DNA of 64,000 bases from Treponema sp. CETP13 (GCA_001885315.1 MLPZ01000010.1:1-64000); one strand, 5' to 3'. Numbered from the stretch's first letter, positions 17,481 to 27,686 are shown. Notes: generated from the sequence alone by a model not told the origin. Program-made: numbers and translations.

Positions 17481-17500
17481 TATTATTTTAACCCAATTAA

Positions 17501-17548
17501 AATGAGGCTAATTGACTCAATCAGTCAAATAGCCTCATTTTTTTATTT
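17501..17548. terminator. Palindromic terminator-like element, copy 2
   Basis: Outer stem AATGAGGCTA (17501-17510)/TAGCCTCATT (17530-17539), inner palindrome TTGACT-CAATC-AGTCAA (17512-17528), then a T-rich tract. It lies between hsp20 copy A and the convergent end of the restriction-modification operon. It has the same architecture as the element at 16587. Confidence 0.7.
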
Positions 17549-17553
17549 TTTTT

Positions 17554-18141
17554 CTATGGGTTCCATACAAGATTATACCTTGTTATATTATTAGAAGAAG
17601 TTTTTTTATGATATAATTCACACCCAAAATGCTGATACATATCAGAATATTCTTTCATATCTGTATCAAATAGCAGTGGAACATTTCTTGATTTTGCCAT
17701 TTTTTTTGCAAAATCTACAAGTTCCCTTGCCCTACCTTTACCCTGTATTTGTTTACTAACACATACCATAAGAACCTCTATATATGTGGTTTTTGTATAT
17801 GTGGTATCTTCATTTTTTATTTCCTTAATAAATTTTAAAAATCGTTTATTAATTTTAAATGGAATTATTTTGACTAAAGAAAACAGCAATTTTAATTGCG
17901 GTATAATAACTTTTTTATCACTAAAGGATAATCCAATAAAAGCCTGGTTATCATCACTTTGATATAATGCTTTTGATTCATAAACACTTGTAACATAAGC
18001 TTTCATGTATTTTAAAACTAATTCTCGTCTTTCTTCAATAGTGCCAAATTCAGTAAACAAATTATTTGTAACAAAAGCTTGCCCTATAATTTCTGATATT
18101 TCATTTAACCTTTCTTTTGATATATTCTGAACTAATTTCAT
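17554..18141 (-). CDS. GNAT-family N-acetyltransferase
   Basis: The start at 18141 (MKLVQNISKERL) is chosen because AAGGAG lies 7 bases before it; a longer frame to 18177 would overlap the preceding gene. The 195-residue protein has the GNAT acetyl-CoA site, seen as VLMVCVSKQIQGKGRARELV (V-x-x-x-x-GxGxA), then a late strand around PLLFDTDMKEYSDMYQHFGCEL. The substrate is unknown. It is the last gene of the defence operon and may be a passenger. Confidence 0.8.
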   Translation of the reverse strand: MKLVQNISKERLNEISEIIGQAFVTNNLFTEFGTIEERRELVLKYMKAYVTSVYESKALYQSDDNQAFIGLSFSDKKVIIPQLKLLFSLVKIIPFKINKRFLKFIKEIKNEDTTYTKTTYIEVLMVCVSKQIQGKGRARELVDFAKKMAKSRNVPLLFDTDMKEYSDMYQHFGCELYHKKTSSNNITRYNLVWNP

Positions 18142-18151
18142 AGCTAACTCC

Positions 18152-19189
18152 TTATTCTTTCTTTGTTTCTTTCTCAAACTTTAACAGGAACTTATCGTAA
18201 TCAGATATGAATGTTTTATCTTGAACAATGCGGTATTTTTCAAATTCTGTTTCCGCATAAAGCTTTGCCTGCTCGGCACTCACTTTTCCGGCTCCAATCA
18301 GCAATTCATTACCATTAAATTCCAAGAAACCATCAAGACGCTTTGCCCAGTCCTCCATACTCATTGGAATTTGACGCTCTGCCTGTAACTCTGCATAATC
18401 GAGATACAGTGAAACAATTCTCTCCAAATAAGACATCTCTTTATCATTTAAATAATTCTTTGCAATAGAAACATCTGTTTTGACTATTTTACCTTCTGGT
18501 GCCGCATCCCAGGTGGTCAGTCCCATATGCTCTTTGCCTGCATCTGCACGCTCGACAATTAATTCTGCTGCTGTGTGTCGGTGAACAGCCCAATGCATTT
18601 TGTTTTGAACCGTTTGAAAAAACTGTCTAGTAGTCTTTGCATTCTTGTCGTAATCAAAGGCGGTAGCATAAAGGTCTGTGATTTTCTGATAAAATTTGCG
18701 CTCTGATAGACGAATTTCGCGAATACTTTGCAACTGGCGCTCAAAGTATTCATCTGTAAACATATGCCCTTTTTTAAGGCGCTCTTTATCCATCGTCCAG
18801 CCTTGGATTGTATAATCCTTGACTATTTGACCTGCCCATTTACGAAAGCGTACCGCACGATCATTATTGACCTTAAAGCCAACAGCAATAATCATCTGAA
18901 GATTATAATGCTTTGTACTGTATGATTTACCATCTGAGGCAGTTATAAAGTATTTCTTTATAACTGCTTGCTCCACTAATTCACCATCATCAAATATTTT
19001 TTTAATATGTTGCCCTACGTTTTGAACAGATACATCATATAATGCAGCCATCATCTTTTGTGTTAACCAAATATTCTCATCTTCATAACGCATTTCTACA
19101 CTATCAGTGTTATCACCAACAGCAGCGACATACGTGAGATATTCGGCAGCAGAGCTATGTATGGTTATTTCATTTTTAATTTTTTTCAT
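18152..19189 (-). CDS. RhuM-family (virulence RhuM) protein, copy 2
   Basis: The start at 19189 is preferred over 19195 because AGAGG is then 6 bases upstream. The approximately 345-residue protein has the RhuM pattern: an N-terminal winged-helix-like segment (IWLTQKMMAALYDVSVQNVGQHIKKIF), YSTKHYNLQMIIAVGFKVNNDRAVRFRKWA, and a C-terminal half with MGLTTWDAAPEGKIVKTDVSIAKNYL. RhuM proteins are often encoded in or beside type I restriction loci and pathogenicity islands; their biochemical role is not established. A second RhuM sits between hsdM and hsdS. Base composition looks higher in G+C than its neighbours, suggesting acquisition. Confidence 0.88.
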   Translation of the reverse strand: MKKIKNEITIHSSAAEYLTYVAAVGDNTDSVEMRYEDENIWLTQKMMAALYDVSVQNVGQHIKKIFDDGELVEQAVIKKYFITASDGKSYSTKHYNLQMIIAVGFKVNNDRAVRFRKWAGQIVKDYTIQGWTMDKERLKKGHMFTDEYFERQLQSIREIRLSERKFYQKITDLYATAFDYDKNAKTTRQFFQTVQNKMHWAVHRHTAAELIVERADAGKEHMGLTTWDAAPEGKIVKTDVSIAKNYLNDKEMSYLERIVSLYLDYAELQAERQIPMSMEDWAKRLDGFLEFNGNELLIGAGKVSAEQAKLYAETEFEKYRIVQDKTFISDYDKFLLKFEKETKKE

Positions 19190-19206
19190 CGTCATCCTCT
19201 GCCGTA

Positions 19207-22200
19207 TTAAACCTCTCCACCGACACCTTTAAATTTGTCTACAAAGGCTGCAATTTTGTGAAAAACGCTTTGTTTTTTTGTTAAATATTTAGGATTGAGT
19301 GGGCTCATTTTAGGAAGTATTTCATTTAATTCTGTGCCATTTTCACTTGCATATTCTCTTTTTAATGAAGCAAGAATGTATCGTTTTGCAGCTTCTTCAT
19401 TAAGTTCTTCTTCTGTAATTAGTTGTTGTGCTTCTTTTTTTTGCTCTTTTTGTGCAAATGAGAAAAAGGCATCAATAATAGTTGCTTTATCTTGAATTTC
19501 ATCTAAATCAGTTTGGTTAATAAAATCTACAACCAAACTTTCTTTTGCTCTATTTCCGGTGCTAGATCTAATTATACGCCGTACTTCGTCTAGTAAAGCG
19601 TCTTTATCATTTACGTTTTTGTTTTTTTCAAAAATCAGCTCCAAAATATAATCCAAGTTTATTTCTTGCGATTTTAATAAATCTACTTCGAAAACAACGT
19701 CATCCCAATCTATTGTAGAGTCATCTTTATCTTTTTCAGCTTTTTCTTTGCGTAGCCAATCACGAATATCATTGTATGTTGAGCGATAATCTTGAATAAC
19801 TCTTTCTTCTGGTATGGTAATGCCTTGCATAGTTTTAATGTCTTGGTCACTAACATAATGCGTTGTTTTAAATTCTTGCAAGGCCTCAGTATCGTCTATA
19901 TTAATTGACTGTAAATCTTTTAATGTAGTAAATTCATCATAATTTTGCAGCACATTTTCTATCCGCAAATATTCACCAAACAGCTTAGCAAATTCTTTTT
20001 TATCTTTTTGGGTAACAATAGCTTGCGCATCTGGAAAGCGTGCATGTAATTCGGTAACAACTTCTACATATCCACGACGAGCTTCTCCGGTAGCAATATC
20101 GGTAAACCCTTCCATGTATTCTCTGTAACTTTTTTCGAGCACTACGTTTTTAGTATTTTTATCACCAAACAGTGTAATGGCATCTATTGTTGCTTGTTCC
20201 AGATTTCTAAAAGTTACAATATTGCCAAAGGTTTTGGTTGTATCATAAATACGGTTAGTGCGTGAAAAAGCTTGCATTAAACCATGATACCGCAGATTTT
20301 TATCGACAAATAGGGTATTGAGTGTAGGAGCGTCAAATCCTGTTAAAAACATGCCTACTACAATTAAAAGATCCACTTCTTGATTTTTTACCCGATTAGC
20401 AAGGTCTCTATAATAATTTTGAAACTCTTTACTATCTACCCCAAAATTGGTTTTAAACATTTTATTATAATTAGAAATAGCAAATGTTAAAAACTCTTTT
20501 GCACTACTATCCATAGCAGAAGTCTCAAAAGATTCATCAGAAATTTCTCCAATTGCACTTTGCTCTTCGTTAGCAGCAAAAGAAAAGATTGTTGCTATTT
20601 TTAAGGGTTTTTCGCTCTCTTTTTGCAAGTTGTTTAAAGATTCATAATACAACTTTGCTGCATCAATATTGCTTACCGCAAACATTGCATTAAAACCTTT
20701 TGCTCCAATATGTGCACGGTGCGTTTTTAATCTAAAATTATTTAGAATGTACTCAGATACTTCTTTTATTCTTTCAGGGTGCAATAACGCTTCTTTTGTT
20801 TCTGCTGCAGATAATTTTTTTTCGTCTTGTTCTAACTCTATAGCTTTGAACTTAGGGCGAACATCGTTATAGTCGACTTTAAACTTTAAAACTTTTTCAT
20901 CTCGAATAGCATCCGTAATAACATAAGAATGCAACTCTCTACCAAAAACACTCGCTGTAGTTTCTGCCCCGAGTGCATTTTCTGGAAAAATTGGGGTTCC
21001 AGTAAAACCAAATTGATAATACTGTTTAAACTTCTTTTTAATGTTTTTTTGCGCTTCACCAAACTGTGAGCGATGAGCCTCGTCAAAAATGAACACAACT
21101 TGTTTATTATAAACAGGTAAAGCAGTTTCTGCTTTTATAAGGTTGTTTAATTTTTGAATGGTAGTAACTATAATTTTGTTATCATCTTTTTGAATATTTC
21201 GTTTAAGCCCAGCTGTATTTTCTGATCCATTAACACTATCTGGAGAAAAACGCTGATACTCTTTCATTGTTTGATAATCTAAATCTTTTCTATCTACTAC
21301 AAAAAATACTTTATCTATAAAATCAAGCTGTGTGGCAAGGCGAGCTACCTTAAAACTGGTCAGTGTTTTTCCAGAACCTGTTGTATGCCAAATATACCCA
21401 CCACTTTCGGTCGTTCGCCATTTTTTAGCGTTGTACGCACTTTTTATTTTCCATAAAATTCTTTCTGTTGCTGCTATTTGGTACGGTCGCATAATAAGTA
21501 AATTATCGCTCGTATCAAACACCGAATACTGAAAAAGAATATTTAGTATTGTGTTTTTTTGAAAAAAAGTAGCGGTAAAATCTTTTAGATCTTTGATAAG
21601 AGAATTATCAGATTTTGCCCAGTTCATGGTAAAATCGAAACTATTTTTATCTCTTTTTGTGGTATTAGCAAAATAGCGGCTATCGGTGCCATTCGAAATA
21701 ACGCAAATTTGTAAATATTTGTATAGAGAGTTTTCAGAATTAAAACTTTCTTTGCTGTATCGATTTACCTGATTAAAGGCTTCTCTAATTGCAATTCCAC
21801 GTTTTTTTAGCTCTATCTGAATGAGTGGCAATCCATTTACCAAAATAGTTACATCATATCGATTAGCTTGAGTGCCGGTTTGCTCAAACTGTGAAATTAC
21901 TTGCATTGAGTTTTTTGTTATATCTTGTTTATTTACCAGATAAATATTTTGTATGTGCCCATCATCAAACACAAAATCATAAATGTAATCGTTGTGAATT
22001 TTGCGCGTTTTATCTATATGATTATCGCTTGGCTTATCTAAATACTCCTCACAAAACCGTTTCCATTCAGCATCACTAAAGGCTACCGTATTAAGCCTTT
22101 GCAACTGCTCTCGCACATTTTTTAGCATGAGTGTGGGCGTTGTTAATTTTGGCACATACTCATACCCTTGATTGACTAAGTCTTGTATAAATTCGCGCTC

Positions 22201-22314
22201 TAGAGAAGCCTCGGTCTGATACACAGCAGCTGTCTCATGCAAAACGGAGTATTTTGTATATTTATCTAGGACAATAAAATTGTTTGTTTCTGCAATGGTA
22301 GAATATTCATACAT
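19207..22314 (-). CDS. hsdR: Type I restriction enzyme, motor/nuclease subunit HsdR
   Basis: HsdR translocates DNA and cuts it when HsdS finds an unmethylated site. The start at 22314 ([13 protein letters not shown]) has GGAAGGAA upstream and directly follows the prrC stop; a longer frame begins at 22332. Motifs: nuclease core around residue 165 ([19 protein letters not shown]), Walker [11 protein letters not shown] at about 311, DEAH at about 408, FGFTGTPIF, and motif [15 protein letters not shown]. At about 1,035 residues it is full length and looks intact. It is encoded after hsdM-rhuM-hsdS-prrC. Confidence 0.96.
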   Translation of the reverse strand: MYEYSTIAETNNFIVLDKYTKYSVLHETAAVYQTEASLEREFIQDLVNQGYEYVPKLTTPTLMLKNVREQLQRLNTVAFSDAEWKRFCEEYLDKPSDNHIDKTRKIHNDYIYDFVFDDGHIQNIYLVNKQDITKNSMQVISQFEQTGTQANRYDVTILVNGLPLIQIELKKRGIAIREAFNQVNRYSKESFNSENSLYKYLQICVISNGTDSRYFANTTKRDKNSFDFTMNWAKSDNSLIKDLKDFTATFFQKNTILNILFQYSVFDTSDNLLIMRPYQIAATERILWKIKSAYNAKKWRTTESGGYIWHTTGSGKTLTSFKVARLATQLDFIDKVFFVVDRKDLDYQTMKEYQRFSPDSVNGSENTAGLKRNIQKDDNKIIVTTIQKLNNLIKAETALPVYNKQVVFIFDEAHRSQFGEAQKNIKKKFKQYYQFGFTGTPIFPENALGAETTASVFGRELHSYVITDAIRDEKVLKFKVDYNDVRPKFKAIELEQDEKKLSAAETKEALLHPERIKEVSEYILNNFRLKTHRAHIGAKGFNAMFAVSNIDAAKLYYESLNNLQKESEKPLKIATIFSFAANEEQSAIGEISDESFETSAMDSSAKEFLTFAISNYNKMFKTNFGVDSKEFQNYYRDLANRVKNQEVDLLIVVGMFLTGFDAPTLNTLFVDKNLRYHGLMQAFSRTNRIYDTTKTFGNIVTFRNLEQATIDAITLFGDKNTKNVVLEKSYREYMEGFTDIATGEARRGYVEVVTELHARFPDAQAIVTQKDKKEFAKLFGEYLRIENVLQNYDEFTTLKDLQSINIDDTEALQEFKTTHYVSDQDIKTMQGITIPEERVIQDYRSTYNDIRDWLRKEKAEKDKDDSTIDWDDVVFEVDLLKSQEINLDYILELIFEKNKNVNDKDALLDEVRRIIRSSTGNRAKESLVVDFINQTDLDEIQDKATIIDAFFSFAQKEQKKEAQQLITEEELNEEAAKRYILASLKREYASENGTELNEILPKMSPLNPKYLTKKQSVFHKIAAFVDKFKGVGGEV

Positions 22315-22316
22315 TC

Positions 22317-23477
22317 TTACACTTCCTTCCAAAAACTATAAGTATTTATTAAGTGTTCCAGTAATAGCTTTACTGTTTGTTTTTCTTGCGGAGTTGGTTC
22401 CGCTACACCTTCATTTGCTATAGTTGAATGACTTGTAAAATTTGTTATTCGTTTATAATATGCATCTTTATCACCTGGTAACAAGTCGCCCCAATCTTTG
22501 TATCCTAAAAAACTGGCAGTTTTCTCATATAAATTTCTCAAATATGTAAAGTGCTGTCTTTTTACTTGATTACTCGCCACTGCTGTCTCTAGTTCAGTTT
22601 TTAAATACAAATGATAAGAGAGGCACCTATTTGAATCACCTTTTACCTCTTCTAATTCAAATGTGTTATCTTCTAGTCGATTTAGTATATATCCACTGTT
22701 TTGCCTTGTTTCGTTATACATAACATTATAAAAATTAATATTGTGGGTTGTAATGACAAATTTGATCTTGTTAAGATTAAAGTCACTAGACTTAATTAAC
22801 TTTGCCAAGTTCACCGCAAGTTCTATCAAATGGTTTTCATCTAAAGAAGTTACAGGGTCATCTATAAACACATATTCCAAATTATTAAATTGATCTGTTT
22901 CTCTATCGCTTTCTTCCGATACATTTAACACATTAATTACTTGCTCGAGCAAGGCATAGAAAACACTCCAAACAAAACAACTTTCTTCACCTTTAGAAAT
23001 CTTAATATTGTCTGTATTTGTATCATGTCCACGCCCATATGAAAAGGACACTTCTGTATAAGCATTTATTGTTGTTTCTTTATCATCACTTTCTTTGATC
23101 GTATACTTGGCATTAAAATTGGGACTTAATTTTTCATCAGTGTAGTGTTGAAAAAATCTAATCACATTATTATCTTGCCCCTGCTCTTCAAATACCCATT
23201 TCGTGAAAACATTGGGATGTATTTTTAGTATTGGTTTGGCATCTTCTTTCAAATCATTGTCCCAATAGAACAAATCTTCTGTAAAAGCATTATAGTAAAG
23301 TATTTTCTTGCTTAATAAACCTATTTCTTCAGATTCTTCATCAACTTTCGGTGAGACTAAGTTTTTGAATTCTCTTGAAAGCCTTGTTTTACCAGTACCG
23401 TTAAAAGCATAAATTAATTGAACCTTTTTGCTATTATCATTTAGTTTCTTTGCAATTTCGTTTAAACTTTCCCCCAT
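22317..23477 (-). CDS. prrC: Anticodon nuclease PrrC (tRNA-Lys-cleaving suicide toxin)
   Basis: PrrC is an ABC-ATPase-type RNase held silent by a type IC restriction complex. It is released when phage disables that complex, and then cuts tRNA-Lys in the anticodon loop. The 386-residue product has a Walker A ([11 protein letters not shown], about 24-34), an [18 protein letters not shown] block, an ABC signature (ISKGEES) and a Walker B ([15 protein letters not shown]). The C-terminal nuclease domain has Arg314, Glu318 and His350, the same R-x3-E and R-x35-H spacing as Arg320/Glu324/His356 of E. coli PrrC. It lies between hsdS and hsdR, as in the E. coli prr locus. Compared with my memory of E. 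coli PrrC, about 16 residues are missing just before Walker A. Confidence 0.93.
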   Translation of the reverse strand: MGESLNEIAKKLNDNSKKVQLIYAFNGTGKTRLSREFKNLVSPKVDEESEEIGLLSKKILYYNAFTEDLFYWDNDLKEDAKPILKIHPNVFTKWVFEEQGQDNNVIRFFQHYTDEKLSPNFNAKYTIKESDDKETTINAYTEVSFSYGRGHDTNTDNIKISKGEESCFVWSVFYALLEQVINVLNVSEESDRETDQFNNLEYVFIDDPVTSLDENHLIELAVNLAKLIKSSDFNLNKIKFVITTHNINFYNVMYNETRQNSGYILNRLEDNTFELEEVKGDSNRCLSYHLYLKTELETAVASNQVKRQHFTYLRNLYEKTASFLGYKDWGDLLPGDKDAYYKRITNFTSHSTIANEGVAEPTPQEKQTVKLLLEHLINTYSFWKEV

Positions 23478-23479
23478 AT

Positions 23480-24745
23480 TTATACCTCAACATCAAGCTT
23501 TTCAAAAGTTAAAAGCTTGTCTCTGTAGTATTCATATTGCTTTTGTCTCTCATCAATTTCAGAAGGTAACCCCTTCGAAATATCATTGCAAAGAGTATCG
23601 AAACGATCAAGAATATCGACAATACGTTGTTGTTCTAGGAGGGACTTATCTGTATCGTTCGGATACGGAATGGGTATTTCTAAACTACGAACAAACGATA
23701 AATTAGCCATAGCAAGTTTACCCTTTCCCAAATCTAAAAACTTAGAATATAACATTGTACACGCATAGTAAATATAAGATGGTAAAACCTTCTTATCATC
23801 TAATGGGTATACACCCGCAATATTTTGATTTATTGTTGCTTCAAAAGGTAAAAATGCAACCTTTCCAATTGTAGCTCCAACCAGTGCTATTAAAGTAGAG
23901 TCTTTCTGCATTAGCCTGGCAGATGACTTTTTCAACCCTAATTCTGTAATATAATTAGTTATTTCATCTACTGTTTTTTGATTTTTACATACTGTAGAAC
24001 CTAACCATTTTATTGTACCATTCTGCCAATAGTCAATTTCATTTTTAGATGGTGTACCTCCAGCTTGAACACTGCATATTTCACCCAATTGCTTTAATTC
24101 AAACTCACCTTCAAATGTCAGTAAACTTTTTTTATAATATTCATACTGTTTTTTTCTATCTGTAAGCTCCGCTGTAAGCTCCGCTGTAAGCTCCGTGAAA
24201 TTGTCCAAAATACGAACAATTTCACTCTGAACAGGTAGTGGTGGGAGGGGTATTTGAATTTTTGCCATCTTTTCTTTCGAAACATTAAATCTAGTAACAC
24301 CATTTGCTGTCTTTCCAATTTGACGCCTTAGACTATGAGAACGAAACAAGTGTTTCAGAAAATCAGGTTCTACGCCACTAATATCATAAAAACGAAAGAA
24401 AAAACAAAAACTATTAAGGTATAGTGCTTTTTCTGGGATTTTAGTTACTACAGCTGAAAATCCACATTCATTTGGCGTTTCAGATGAACCTGTAAACACA
24501 ACATCTCCATACTCAAGTGTTCTTTGATTTTCATCCTCACCAATTTTTACAGTATCCTCTGGATCTATATCTAAAGCAGGGTTAGAATATACATTTTTAT
24601 AAGTAATAAACGCTGCATTTCCATCTGTAAAATCATCTTTAGATTTACCAGTCAAACCGCCATAAAACTTACCTAATTCTCCTAACACTATATACTCAAC
24701 CCCATTAGGGCAAAGCTCGTCAATCAAATCATCTAATTTACTCAT
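23480..24745 (-). CDS. hsdS: Type I restriction specificity subunit HsdS (type IC-like)
   Basis: HsdS reads a bipartite target through two recognition domains. The 421-residue protein has TRD1 (about 1-170), a central conserved helix region (PLPPLPVQSEIVRILDNF, then QYEYYKKSLLTF), TRD2 (about 215-370) and a second conserved helix (QQRIVDILDRFDTL, then QYEYYRDKLLTF). The central spacer contains TEL-TAEL-TAEL, the repeat that sets spacer length in the EcoR124/EcoDXXI type IC enzymes. Both halves look intact. It overlaps the upstream rhuM by 8 bases and precedes prrC by 2. The target sequence cannot be read from this. Confidence 0.95.
   Translation of the reverse strand: MSKLDDLIDELCPNGVEYIVLGELGKFYGGLTGKSKDDFTDGNAAFITYKNVYSNPALDIDPEDTVKIGEDENQRTLEYGDVVFTGSSETPNECGFSAVVTKIPEKALYLNSFCFFFRFYDISGVEPDFLKHLFRSHSLRRQIGKTANGVTRFNVSKEKMAKIQIPLPPLPVQSEIVRILDNFTELTAELTAELTDRKKQYEYYKKSLLTFEGEFELKQLGEICSVQAGGTPSKNEIDYWQNGTIKWLGSTVCKNQKTVDEITNYITELGLKKSSARLMQKDSTLIALVGATIGKVAFLPFEATINQNIAGVYPLDDKKVLPSYIYYACTMLYSKFLDLGKGKLAMANLSFVRSLEIPIPYPNDTDKSLLEQQRIVDILDRFDTLCNDISKGLPSEIDERQKQYEYYRDKLLTFEKLDVEV
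24161..24196 (-). repeat. Three 12-bp tandem repeats in hsdS (TAEL spacer)
   Basis: Units at 24161-24172, 24173-24184 and 24185-24196 read TGTAAGCTCCGC, TGTAAGCTCCGC and TGTAAGCTCCGT on the plus strand. On the coding strand they give T-E-L/T-A-E-L/T-A-E-L. In-frame gain or loss of a unit would change the distance between the two half-sites recognised. Confidence 0.9.
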
Positions 24746-25763
24746 TCTTTCCCCCTCCTTTTTCCAGCAGTTTTTTTACTTGCTTATCAAAGTCAGAATT
24801 AATTTTTTGGGTTTTATTAAACTCATCATATTCTGCTCTAGCTTTTTCATCTGCCTGCTTTTTACTTATACGACCTTTGCCTTCAAGAATATCGTACTTT
24901 CTAAATGCCAGAAATTCATTAATACTAGCGGCAAACTCTTCCATTGTAAAAGTATTTTCACGTTCAATCAAATCTTCAATATAATCAAAATATCCTGTCA
25001 CAGCTCTTTCTAGTTGACGGATTTGCTTTTCTTCTAAATAATTTTTACCAACTGTAACATCACTTTTTAAGATTCTACCTTCAGGCGCATTTTTCCAAGT
25101 GGTAAGACCCATGTTTTCTTTTGATTTATCTGCCGATGTATCAATAATTTCAGCCGCAGTTTTACCTGTAATTGCGTAATGGAATTTATTTTGCACCATG
25201 GCATAAAAGTCATGAGTTACTTCTGCATTTTTATCATAGTCAATACTACATTCTTGAAATATATCTGTGATTTGTAGCCATATTCTTCGCTCACTTGCTC
25301 GAATAGAACGTACGCGCTCTAACAGTTCTTTGAAATAATCTTTACCAAAAGCAGTTTTACCTTGCTTTAAGCGTTCATCGTCCATTGCAAAGCCTTTTGT
25401 CATATATTCTTTTAAAATCCCTGTTGCCCATATTCTAAAATTGGTAGCCTTTCGTGAATTAACACGATATCCAACAGAGATAATTGCATCAAGGTTATAA
25501 AATTTCGTTGATTTAGTTTGAGTTTTTCCTTCAATTGCACCATGTTCAGTGGTTGTTTCCAAAATGGAAACAACCACTTCTTCTACTAATTCGCCTTCTT
25601 CAAAGATGTTTTTTAAATGCTTTGAAATAGCTGGAACACCCACATCAAAAAGCTCAGCCATTGCTTTTTGTGTAAGCCAAATAGTCTCATCTTTTACTAC
25701 TGCATTAATCGATATATTTTCTTCGGGTGTATTATAAATTAAAAAGTTTAATTCCTTATCCAT
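24738..25763 (-). CDS. RhuM-family (virulence RhuM) protein, copy 1
   Basis: A 341-residue protein with the same plan as the gene at 18152. N-terminal helix-turn-helix-like IWLTQKAMAELFDVGVPAISKHLKNIF, then KFYNLDAIISVGYRVNSRKATNFRIWA, a central coiled-coil-rich region, and MGLTTWKNAPEGRILKSDVTVGKNYL. It is inserted between hsdM and hsdS with a 2-base gap and an 8-base overlap, so it is translated with the restriction-modification subunits. A role in regulation or DNA contact within the restriction complex is conceivable but unproven. The two RhuM copies are diverged, not a recent duplication. Confidence 0.9.
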   Translation of the reverse strand: MDKELNFLIYNTPEENISINAVVKDETIWLTQKAMAELFDVGVPAISKHLKNIFEEGELVEEVVVSILETTTEHGAIEGKTQTKSTKFYNLDAIISVGYRVNSRKATNFRIWATGILKEYMTKGFAMDDERLKQGKTAFGKDYFKELLERVRSIRASERRIWLQITDIFQECSIDYDKNAEVTHDFYAMVQNKFHYAITGKTAAEIIDTSADKSKENMGLTTWKNAPEGRILKSDVTVGKNYLEEKQIRQLERAVTGYFDYIEDLIERENTFTMEEFAASINEFLAFRKYDILEGKGRISKKQADEKARAEYDEFNKTQKINSDFDKQVKKLLEKGGGKNE

Positions 25764-25765
25764 AT

Positions 25766-27313
25766 TTATCCCTCAATTTCTGCAACAATTTCATCTATTT
25801 CAGCACGAAGTCTATCTATATTTGATACTGTAGTTTTAATCTTAGCATTCAGCACATTAATATCAATAACTTCTCTTGTGTCTTTCGCCTCAACATAAGA
25901 GCTTACAGAAAGGTTGTAATTTTCTTCAGCAATTGTATCGTTATCTACCGATTTGCAAATATAGTCTGTATCTTCCTTTTTATCAAAAAGGTTTATAATT
26001 GCTTCGATATGTTCTGATGTTAAAATATTATTATTAGTTTCTTTTTTATAAAAGTCCTCTCCGCTTGCGTCTATAAATTGCGTTTTTGTAGTCGTTTTAT
26101 GTTTTGAAAGTACTAAAATATTTACTGCAATAGAAGTGCCATAAAAAAGATTTGGCGCAAGTGAAATAACTGTTTCGACAAAGTTATTATCGACTAAATA
26201 TTTTCTTATTTTTTGCTCTGCTCCTCCCCTATAAAATATACCAGGGAAACATACAATAGCTGCACGTCCTTTACTAGAAAGATAACTAAGAGAATGAAGC
26301 ACAAACGCAAAATCGGCCTTAGATTTTGGTGCAAGCACACCAGCAGGAGCAAAACGCACATCGTTAATAAGGGTGGGATCATCACTCCCAATCCAATGTA
26401 TTGAATACGGAGGGTTAGATACAATCGCATCAAAAGGCTTTTCGTCGCCAAAACGAGGGTCTAAAAGAGTATTACCCAGTGCAATATTAAAGTTGTTATA
26501 GTTTACATTGTGCAAAAACATATTCATGCGAGCAAGGTTATAGGTCGTATGATTAATTTCCTGCCCATAAAAACCATCTTCAATAATATGCGCATCAAAT
26601 TGTTTTTTTGCTTGTAATAGCAGAGAACCAGAACCGGCTGCAGGATCGTAAATTTTATTGATGGTTGATTGCTTGTGTATTGCTAAGCGTGCTATAAGTT
26701 TTGAAACACTTTGCGGTGTGAAAAACTCTCCCCCAGACTTTCCTGCATTAGCGGCATAATTTGAGATTAAAAACTCATACGCATCACCAAAAAGATCAAT
26801 ATGATTATCTTCAAACTCACCAAAATCAAGCCCTTCAACTCCTTTAATTACAGCAGCTAAATGACTATTTTTATCCTTTACAGTATTTCCTAATCTATTG
26901 CTTGTCGTGTCAAAATCAGCAAATAATCCCTTAATATCTAATTCTGATGGGTATCCGTTTGCAGAACTTTCAATAGCAGAAAATATAGCCGCTAAATCCG
27001 TATTCAAGCTTTCGTTTGTATTTGCATTTTTTGCAATATTAGAAAACAACTGGCTTGGATAAATAAAATACCCTTTTGTTTTGATTGCATCATCTTTAAT
27101 TTCTTTTGTAATAATGCTATCATCTAATCCTGCGTAGTTAACGCTATCGTCTTCACCTTCCATATACAGAGAAAAGTTTTCACTTATAAAGCGATAAAAA
27201 AGTGTTCCTAACACATATTGTTTAAAATCCCATCCATCGACAGAGCCACGGACATCATTTGCTATTTTCCAAATTTGCGATTGCAATTCTGCTCTTTGTG
27301 CTGCACTAGACAA
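25766..27313 (-). CDS. hsdM: Type I restriction DNA N6-adenine methyltransferase HsdM
   Basis: HsdM methylates adenine in the HsdS target and is needed for cleavage. The start is a TTG at 27313 with AGGAG six bases upstream. The 515-residue protein has the N-terminal HsdM helical domain ([33 protein letters not shown]), motif [12 protein letters not shown] at about 219, and the catalytic NPPYS at about 299. The C-terminal part is helical and ends ...[17 protein letters not shown]. It is the first gene of the operon and appears complete. Confidence 0.97.
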   Translation of the reverse strand: MSSAAQRAELQSQIWKIANDVRGSVDGWDFKQYVLGTLFYRFISENFSLYMEGEDDSVNYAGLDDSIITKEIKDDAIKTKGYFIYPSQLFSNIAKNANTNESLNTDLAAIFSAIESSANGYPSELDIKGLFADFDTTSNRLGNTVKDKNSHLAAVIKGVEGLDFGEFEDNHIDLFGDAYEFLISNYAANAGKSGGEFFTPQSVSKLIARLAIHKQSTINKIYDPAAGSGSLLLQAKKQFDAHIIEDGFYGQEINHTTYNLARMNMFLHNVNYNNFNIALGNTLLDPRFGDEKPFDAIVSNPPYSIHWIGSDDPTLINDVRFAPAGVLAPKSKADFAFVLHSLSYLSSKGRAAIVCFPGIFYRGGAEQKIRKYLVDNNFVETVISLAPNLFYGTSIAVNILVLSKHKTTTKTQFIDASGEDFYKKETNNNILTSEHIEAIINLFDKKEDTDYICKSVDNDTIAEENYNLSVSSYVEAKDTREVIDINVLNAKIKTTVSNIDRLRAEIDEIVAEIEG

Positions 27314-27514
27314 TGCGTTCTCCTGTTAAAATCCGAGAGTTACTAATTTATAAATAAGTATATTGTACTATTGTCTTGTTCAAAACGCAATAAATGCTAA
27401 TACTGCATAAAGCCAATAAAATGGTTTGCAGAAAAGTTTGCCCTGTCAATATACAGAAAAGCCGTCTCTTAAATTTTACTTGCGTATTTTTTGACCCACT
27501 TAGATTGCCCTTTT
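27314..27514. other. Non-coding gap upstream of hsdM
   Basis: With the next entries this gives a 461-base gene-free interval. The open frame at 27394-27660 has no ribosome-binding site or family features and crosses the palindromic repeat, so it is not called. A weak hsdM promoter (TTGAAC, then TATACT or TACTTA) may lie near 27355-27385 on the minus strand. Confidence 0.4.
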
Positions 27515-27550
27515 TTGACCCAATCGGTCAATTTTCCTCAGTTTTTTTTC
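27511..27550 (+). repeat. Degenerate palindromic terminator-like element, copy 3
   Basis: The inner palindrome TTGACC-CAATC-GGTCAA (27515-27531) is intact. The outer stem is decayed (only CCTCA remains on the right), followed by T8. A partial duplicate, TTTTTTGACCCA, starts at about 27487. It matches the element that precedes hsp20 copy A, marking the left end of the duplicated hsp20 unit. Confidence 0.65.
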
Positions 27551-27664
27551 TCAAACTTGTTCAAACAGGCATTTTTACTCTAATTTTACATCTAAAAGCA
27601 TACCTCTTCTTACTTTGGCCACACAAAAAGCCTCTCAACCCTATAAAACCGTACATTTAAAAAG

Positions 27665-27682
27665 TTGGCAAGCTATTTGCTA
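27665..27682 (+). promoter_or_regulatory. Candidate sigma-54 (-24/-12) promoter of hsp20 copy B
   Basis: TTGGCAA followed by TTGC, giving a perfect GG-N10-GC (GG 27667-27668, GC 27679-27680). The distance to the conserved leader is the same as in copy A, 7 bases from the -12 element to the start of the block. Confidence 0.65.
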
Positions 27683-27686
27683 TAAT

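Noticed and set aside
24161-24196. CRISPR-like array
   Set aside because: The repeats are 12 bp, contiguous and coding (TAEL spacer of hsdS), with no spacers.
27394-27660. 88-codon plus-strand ORF upstream of hsp20 copy B
   Set aside because: No ribosome-binding site, no recognisable domain, and it runs through the palindromic repeat; treated as chance.
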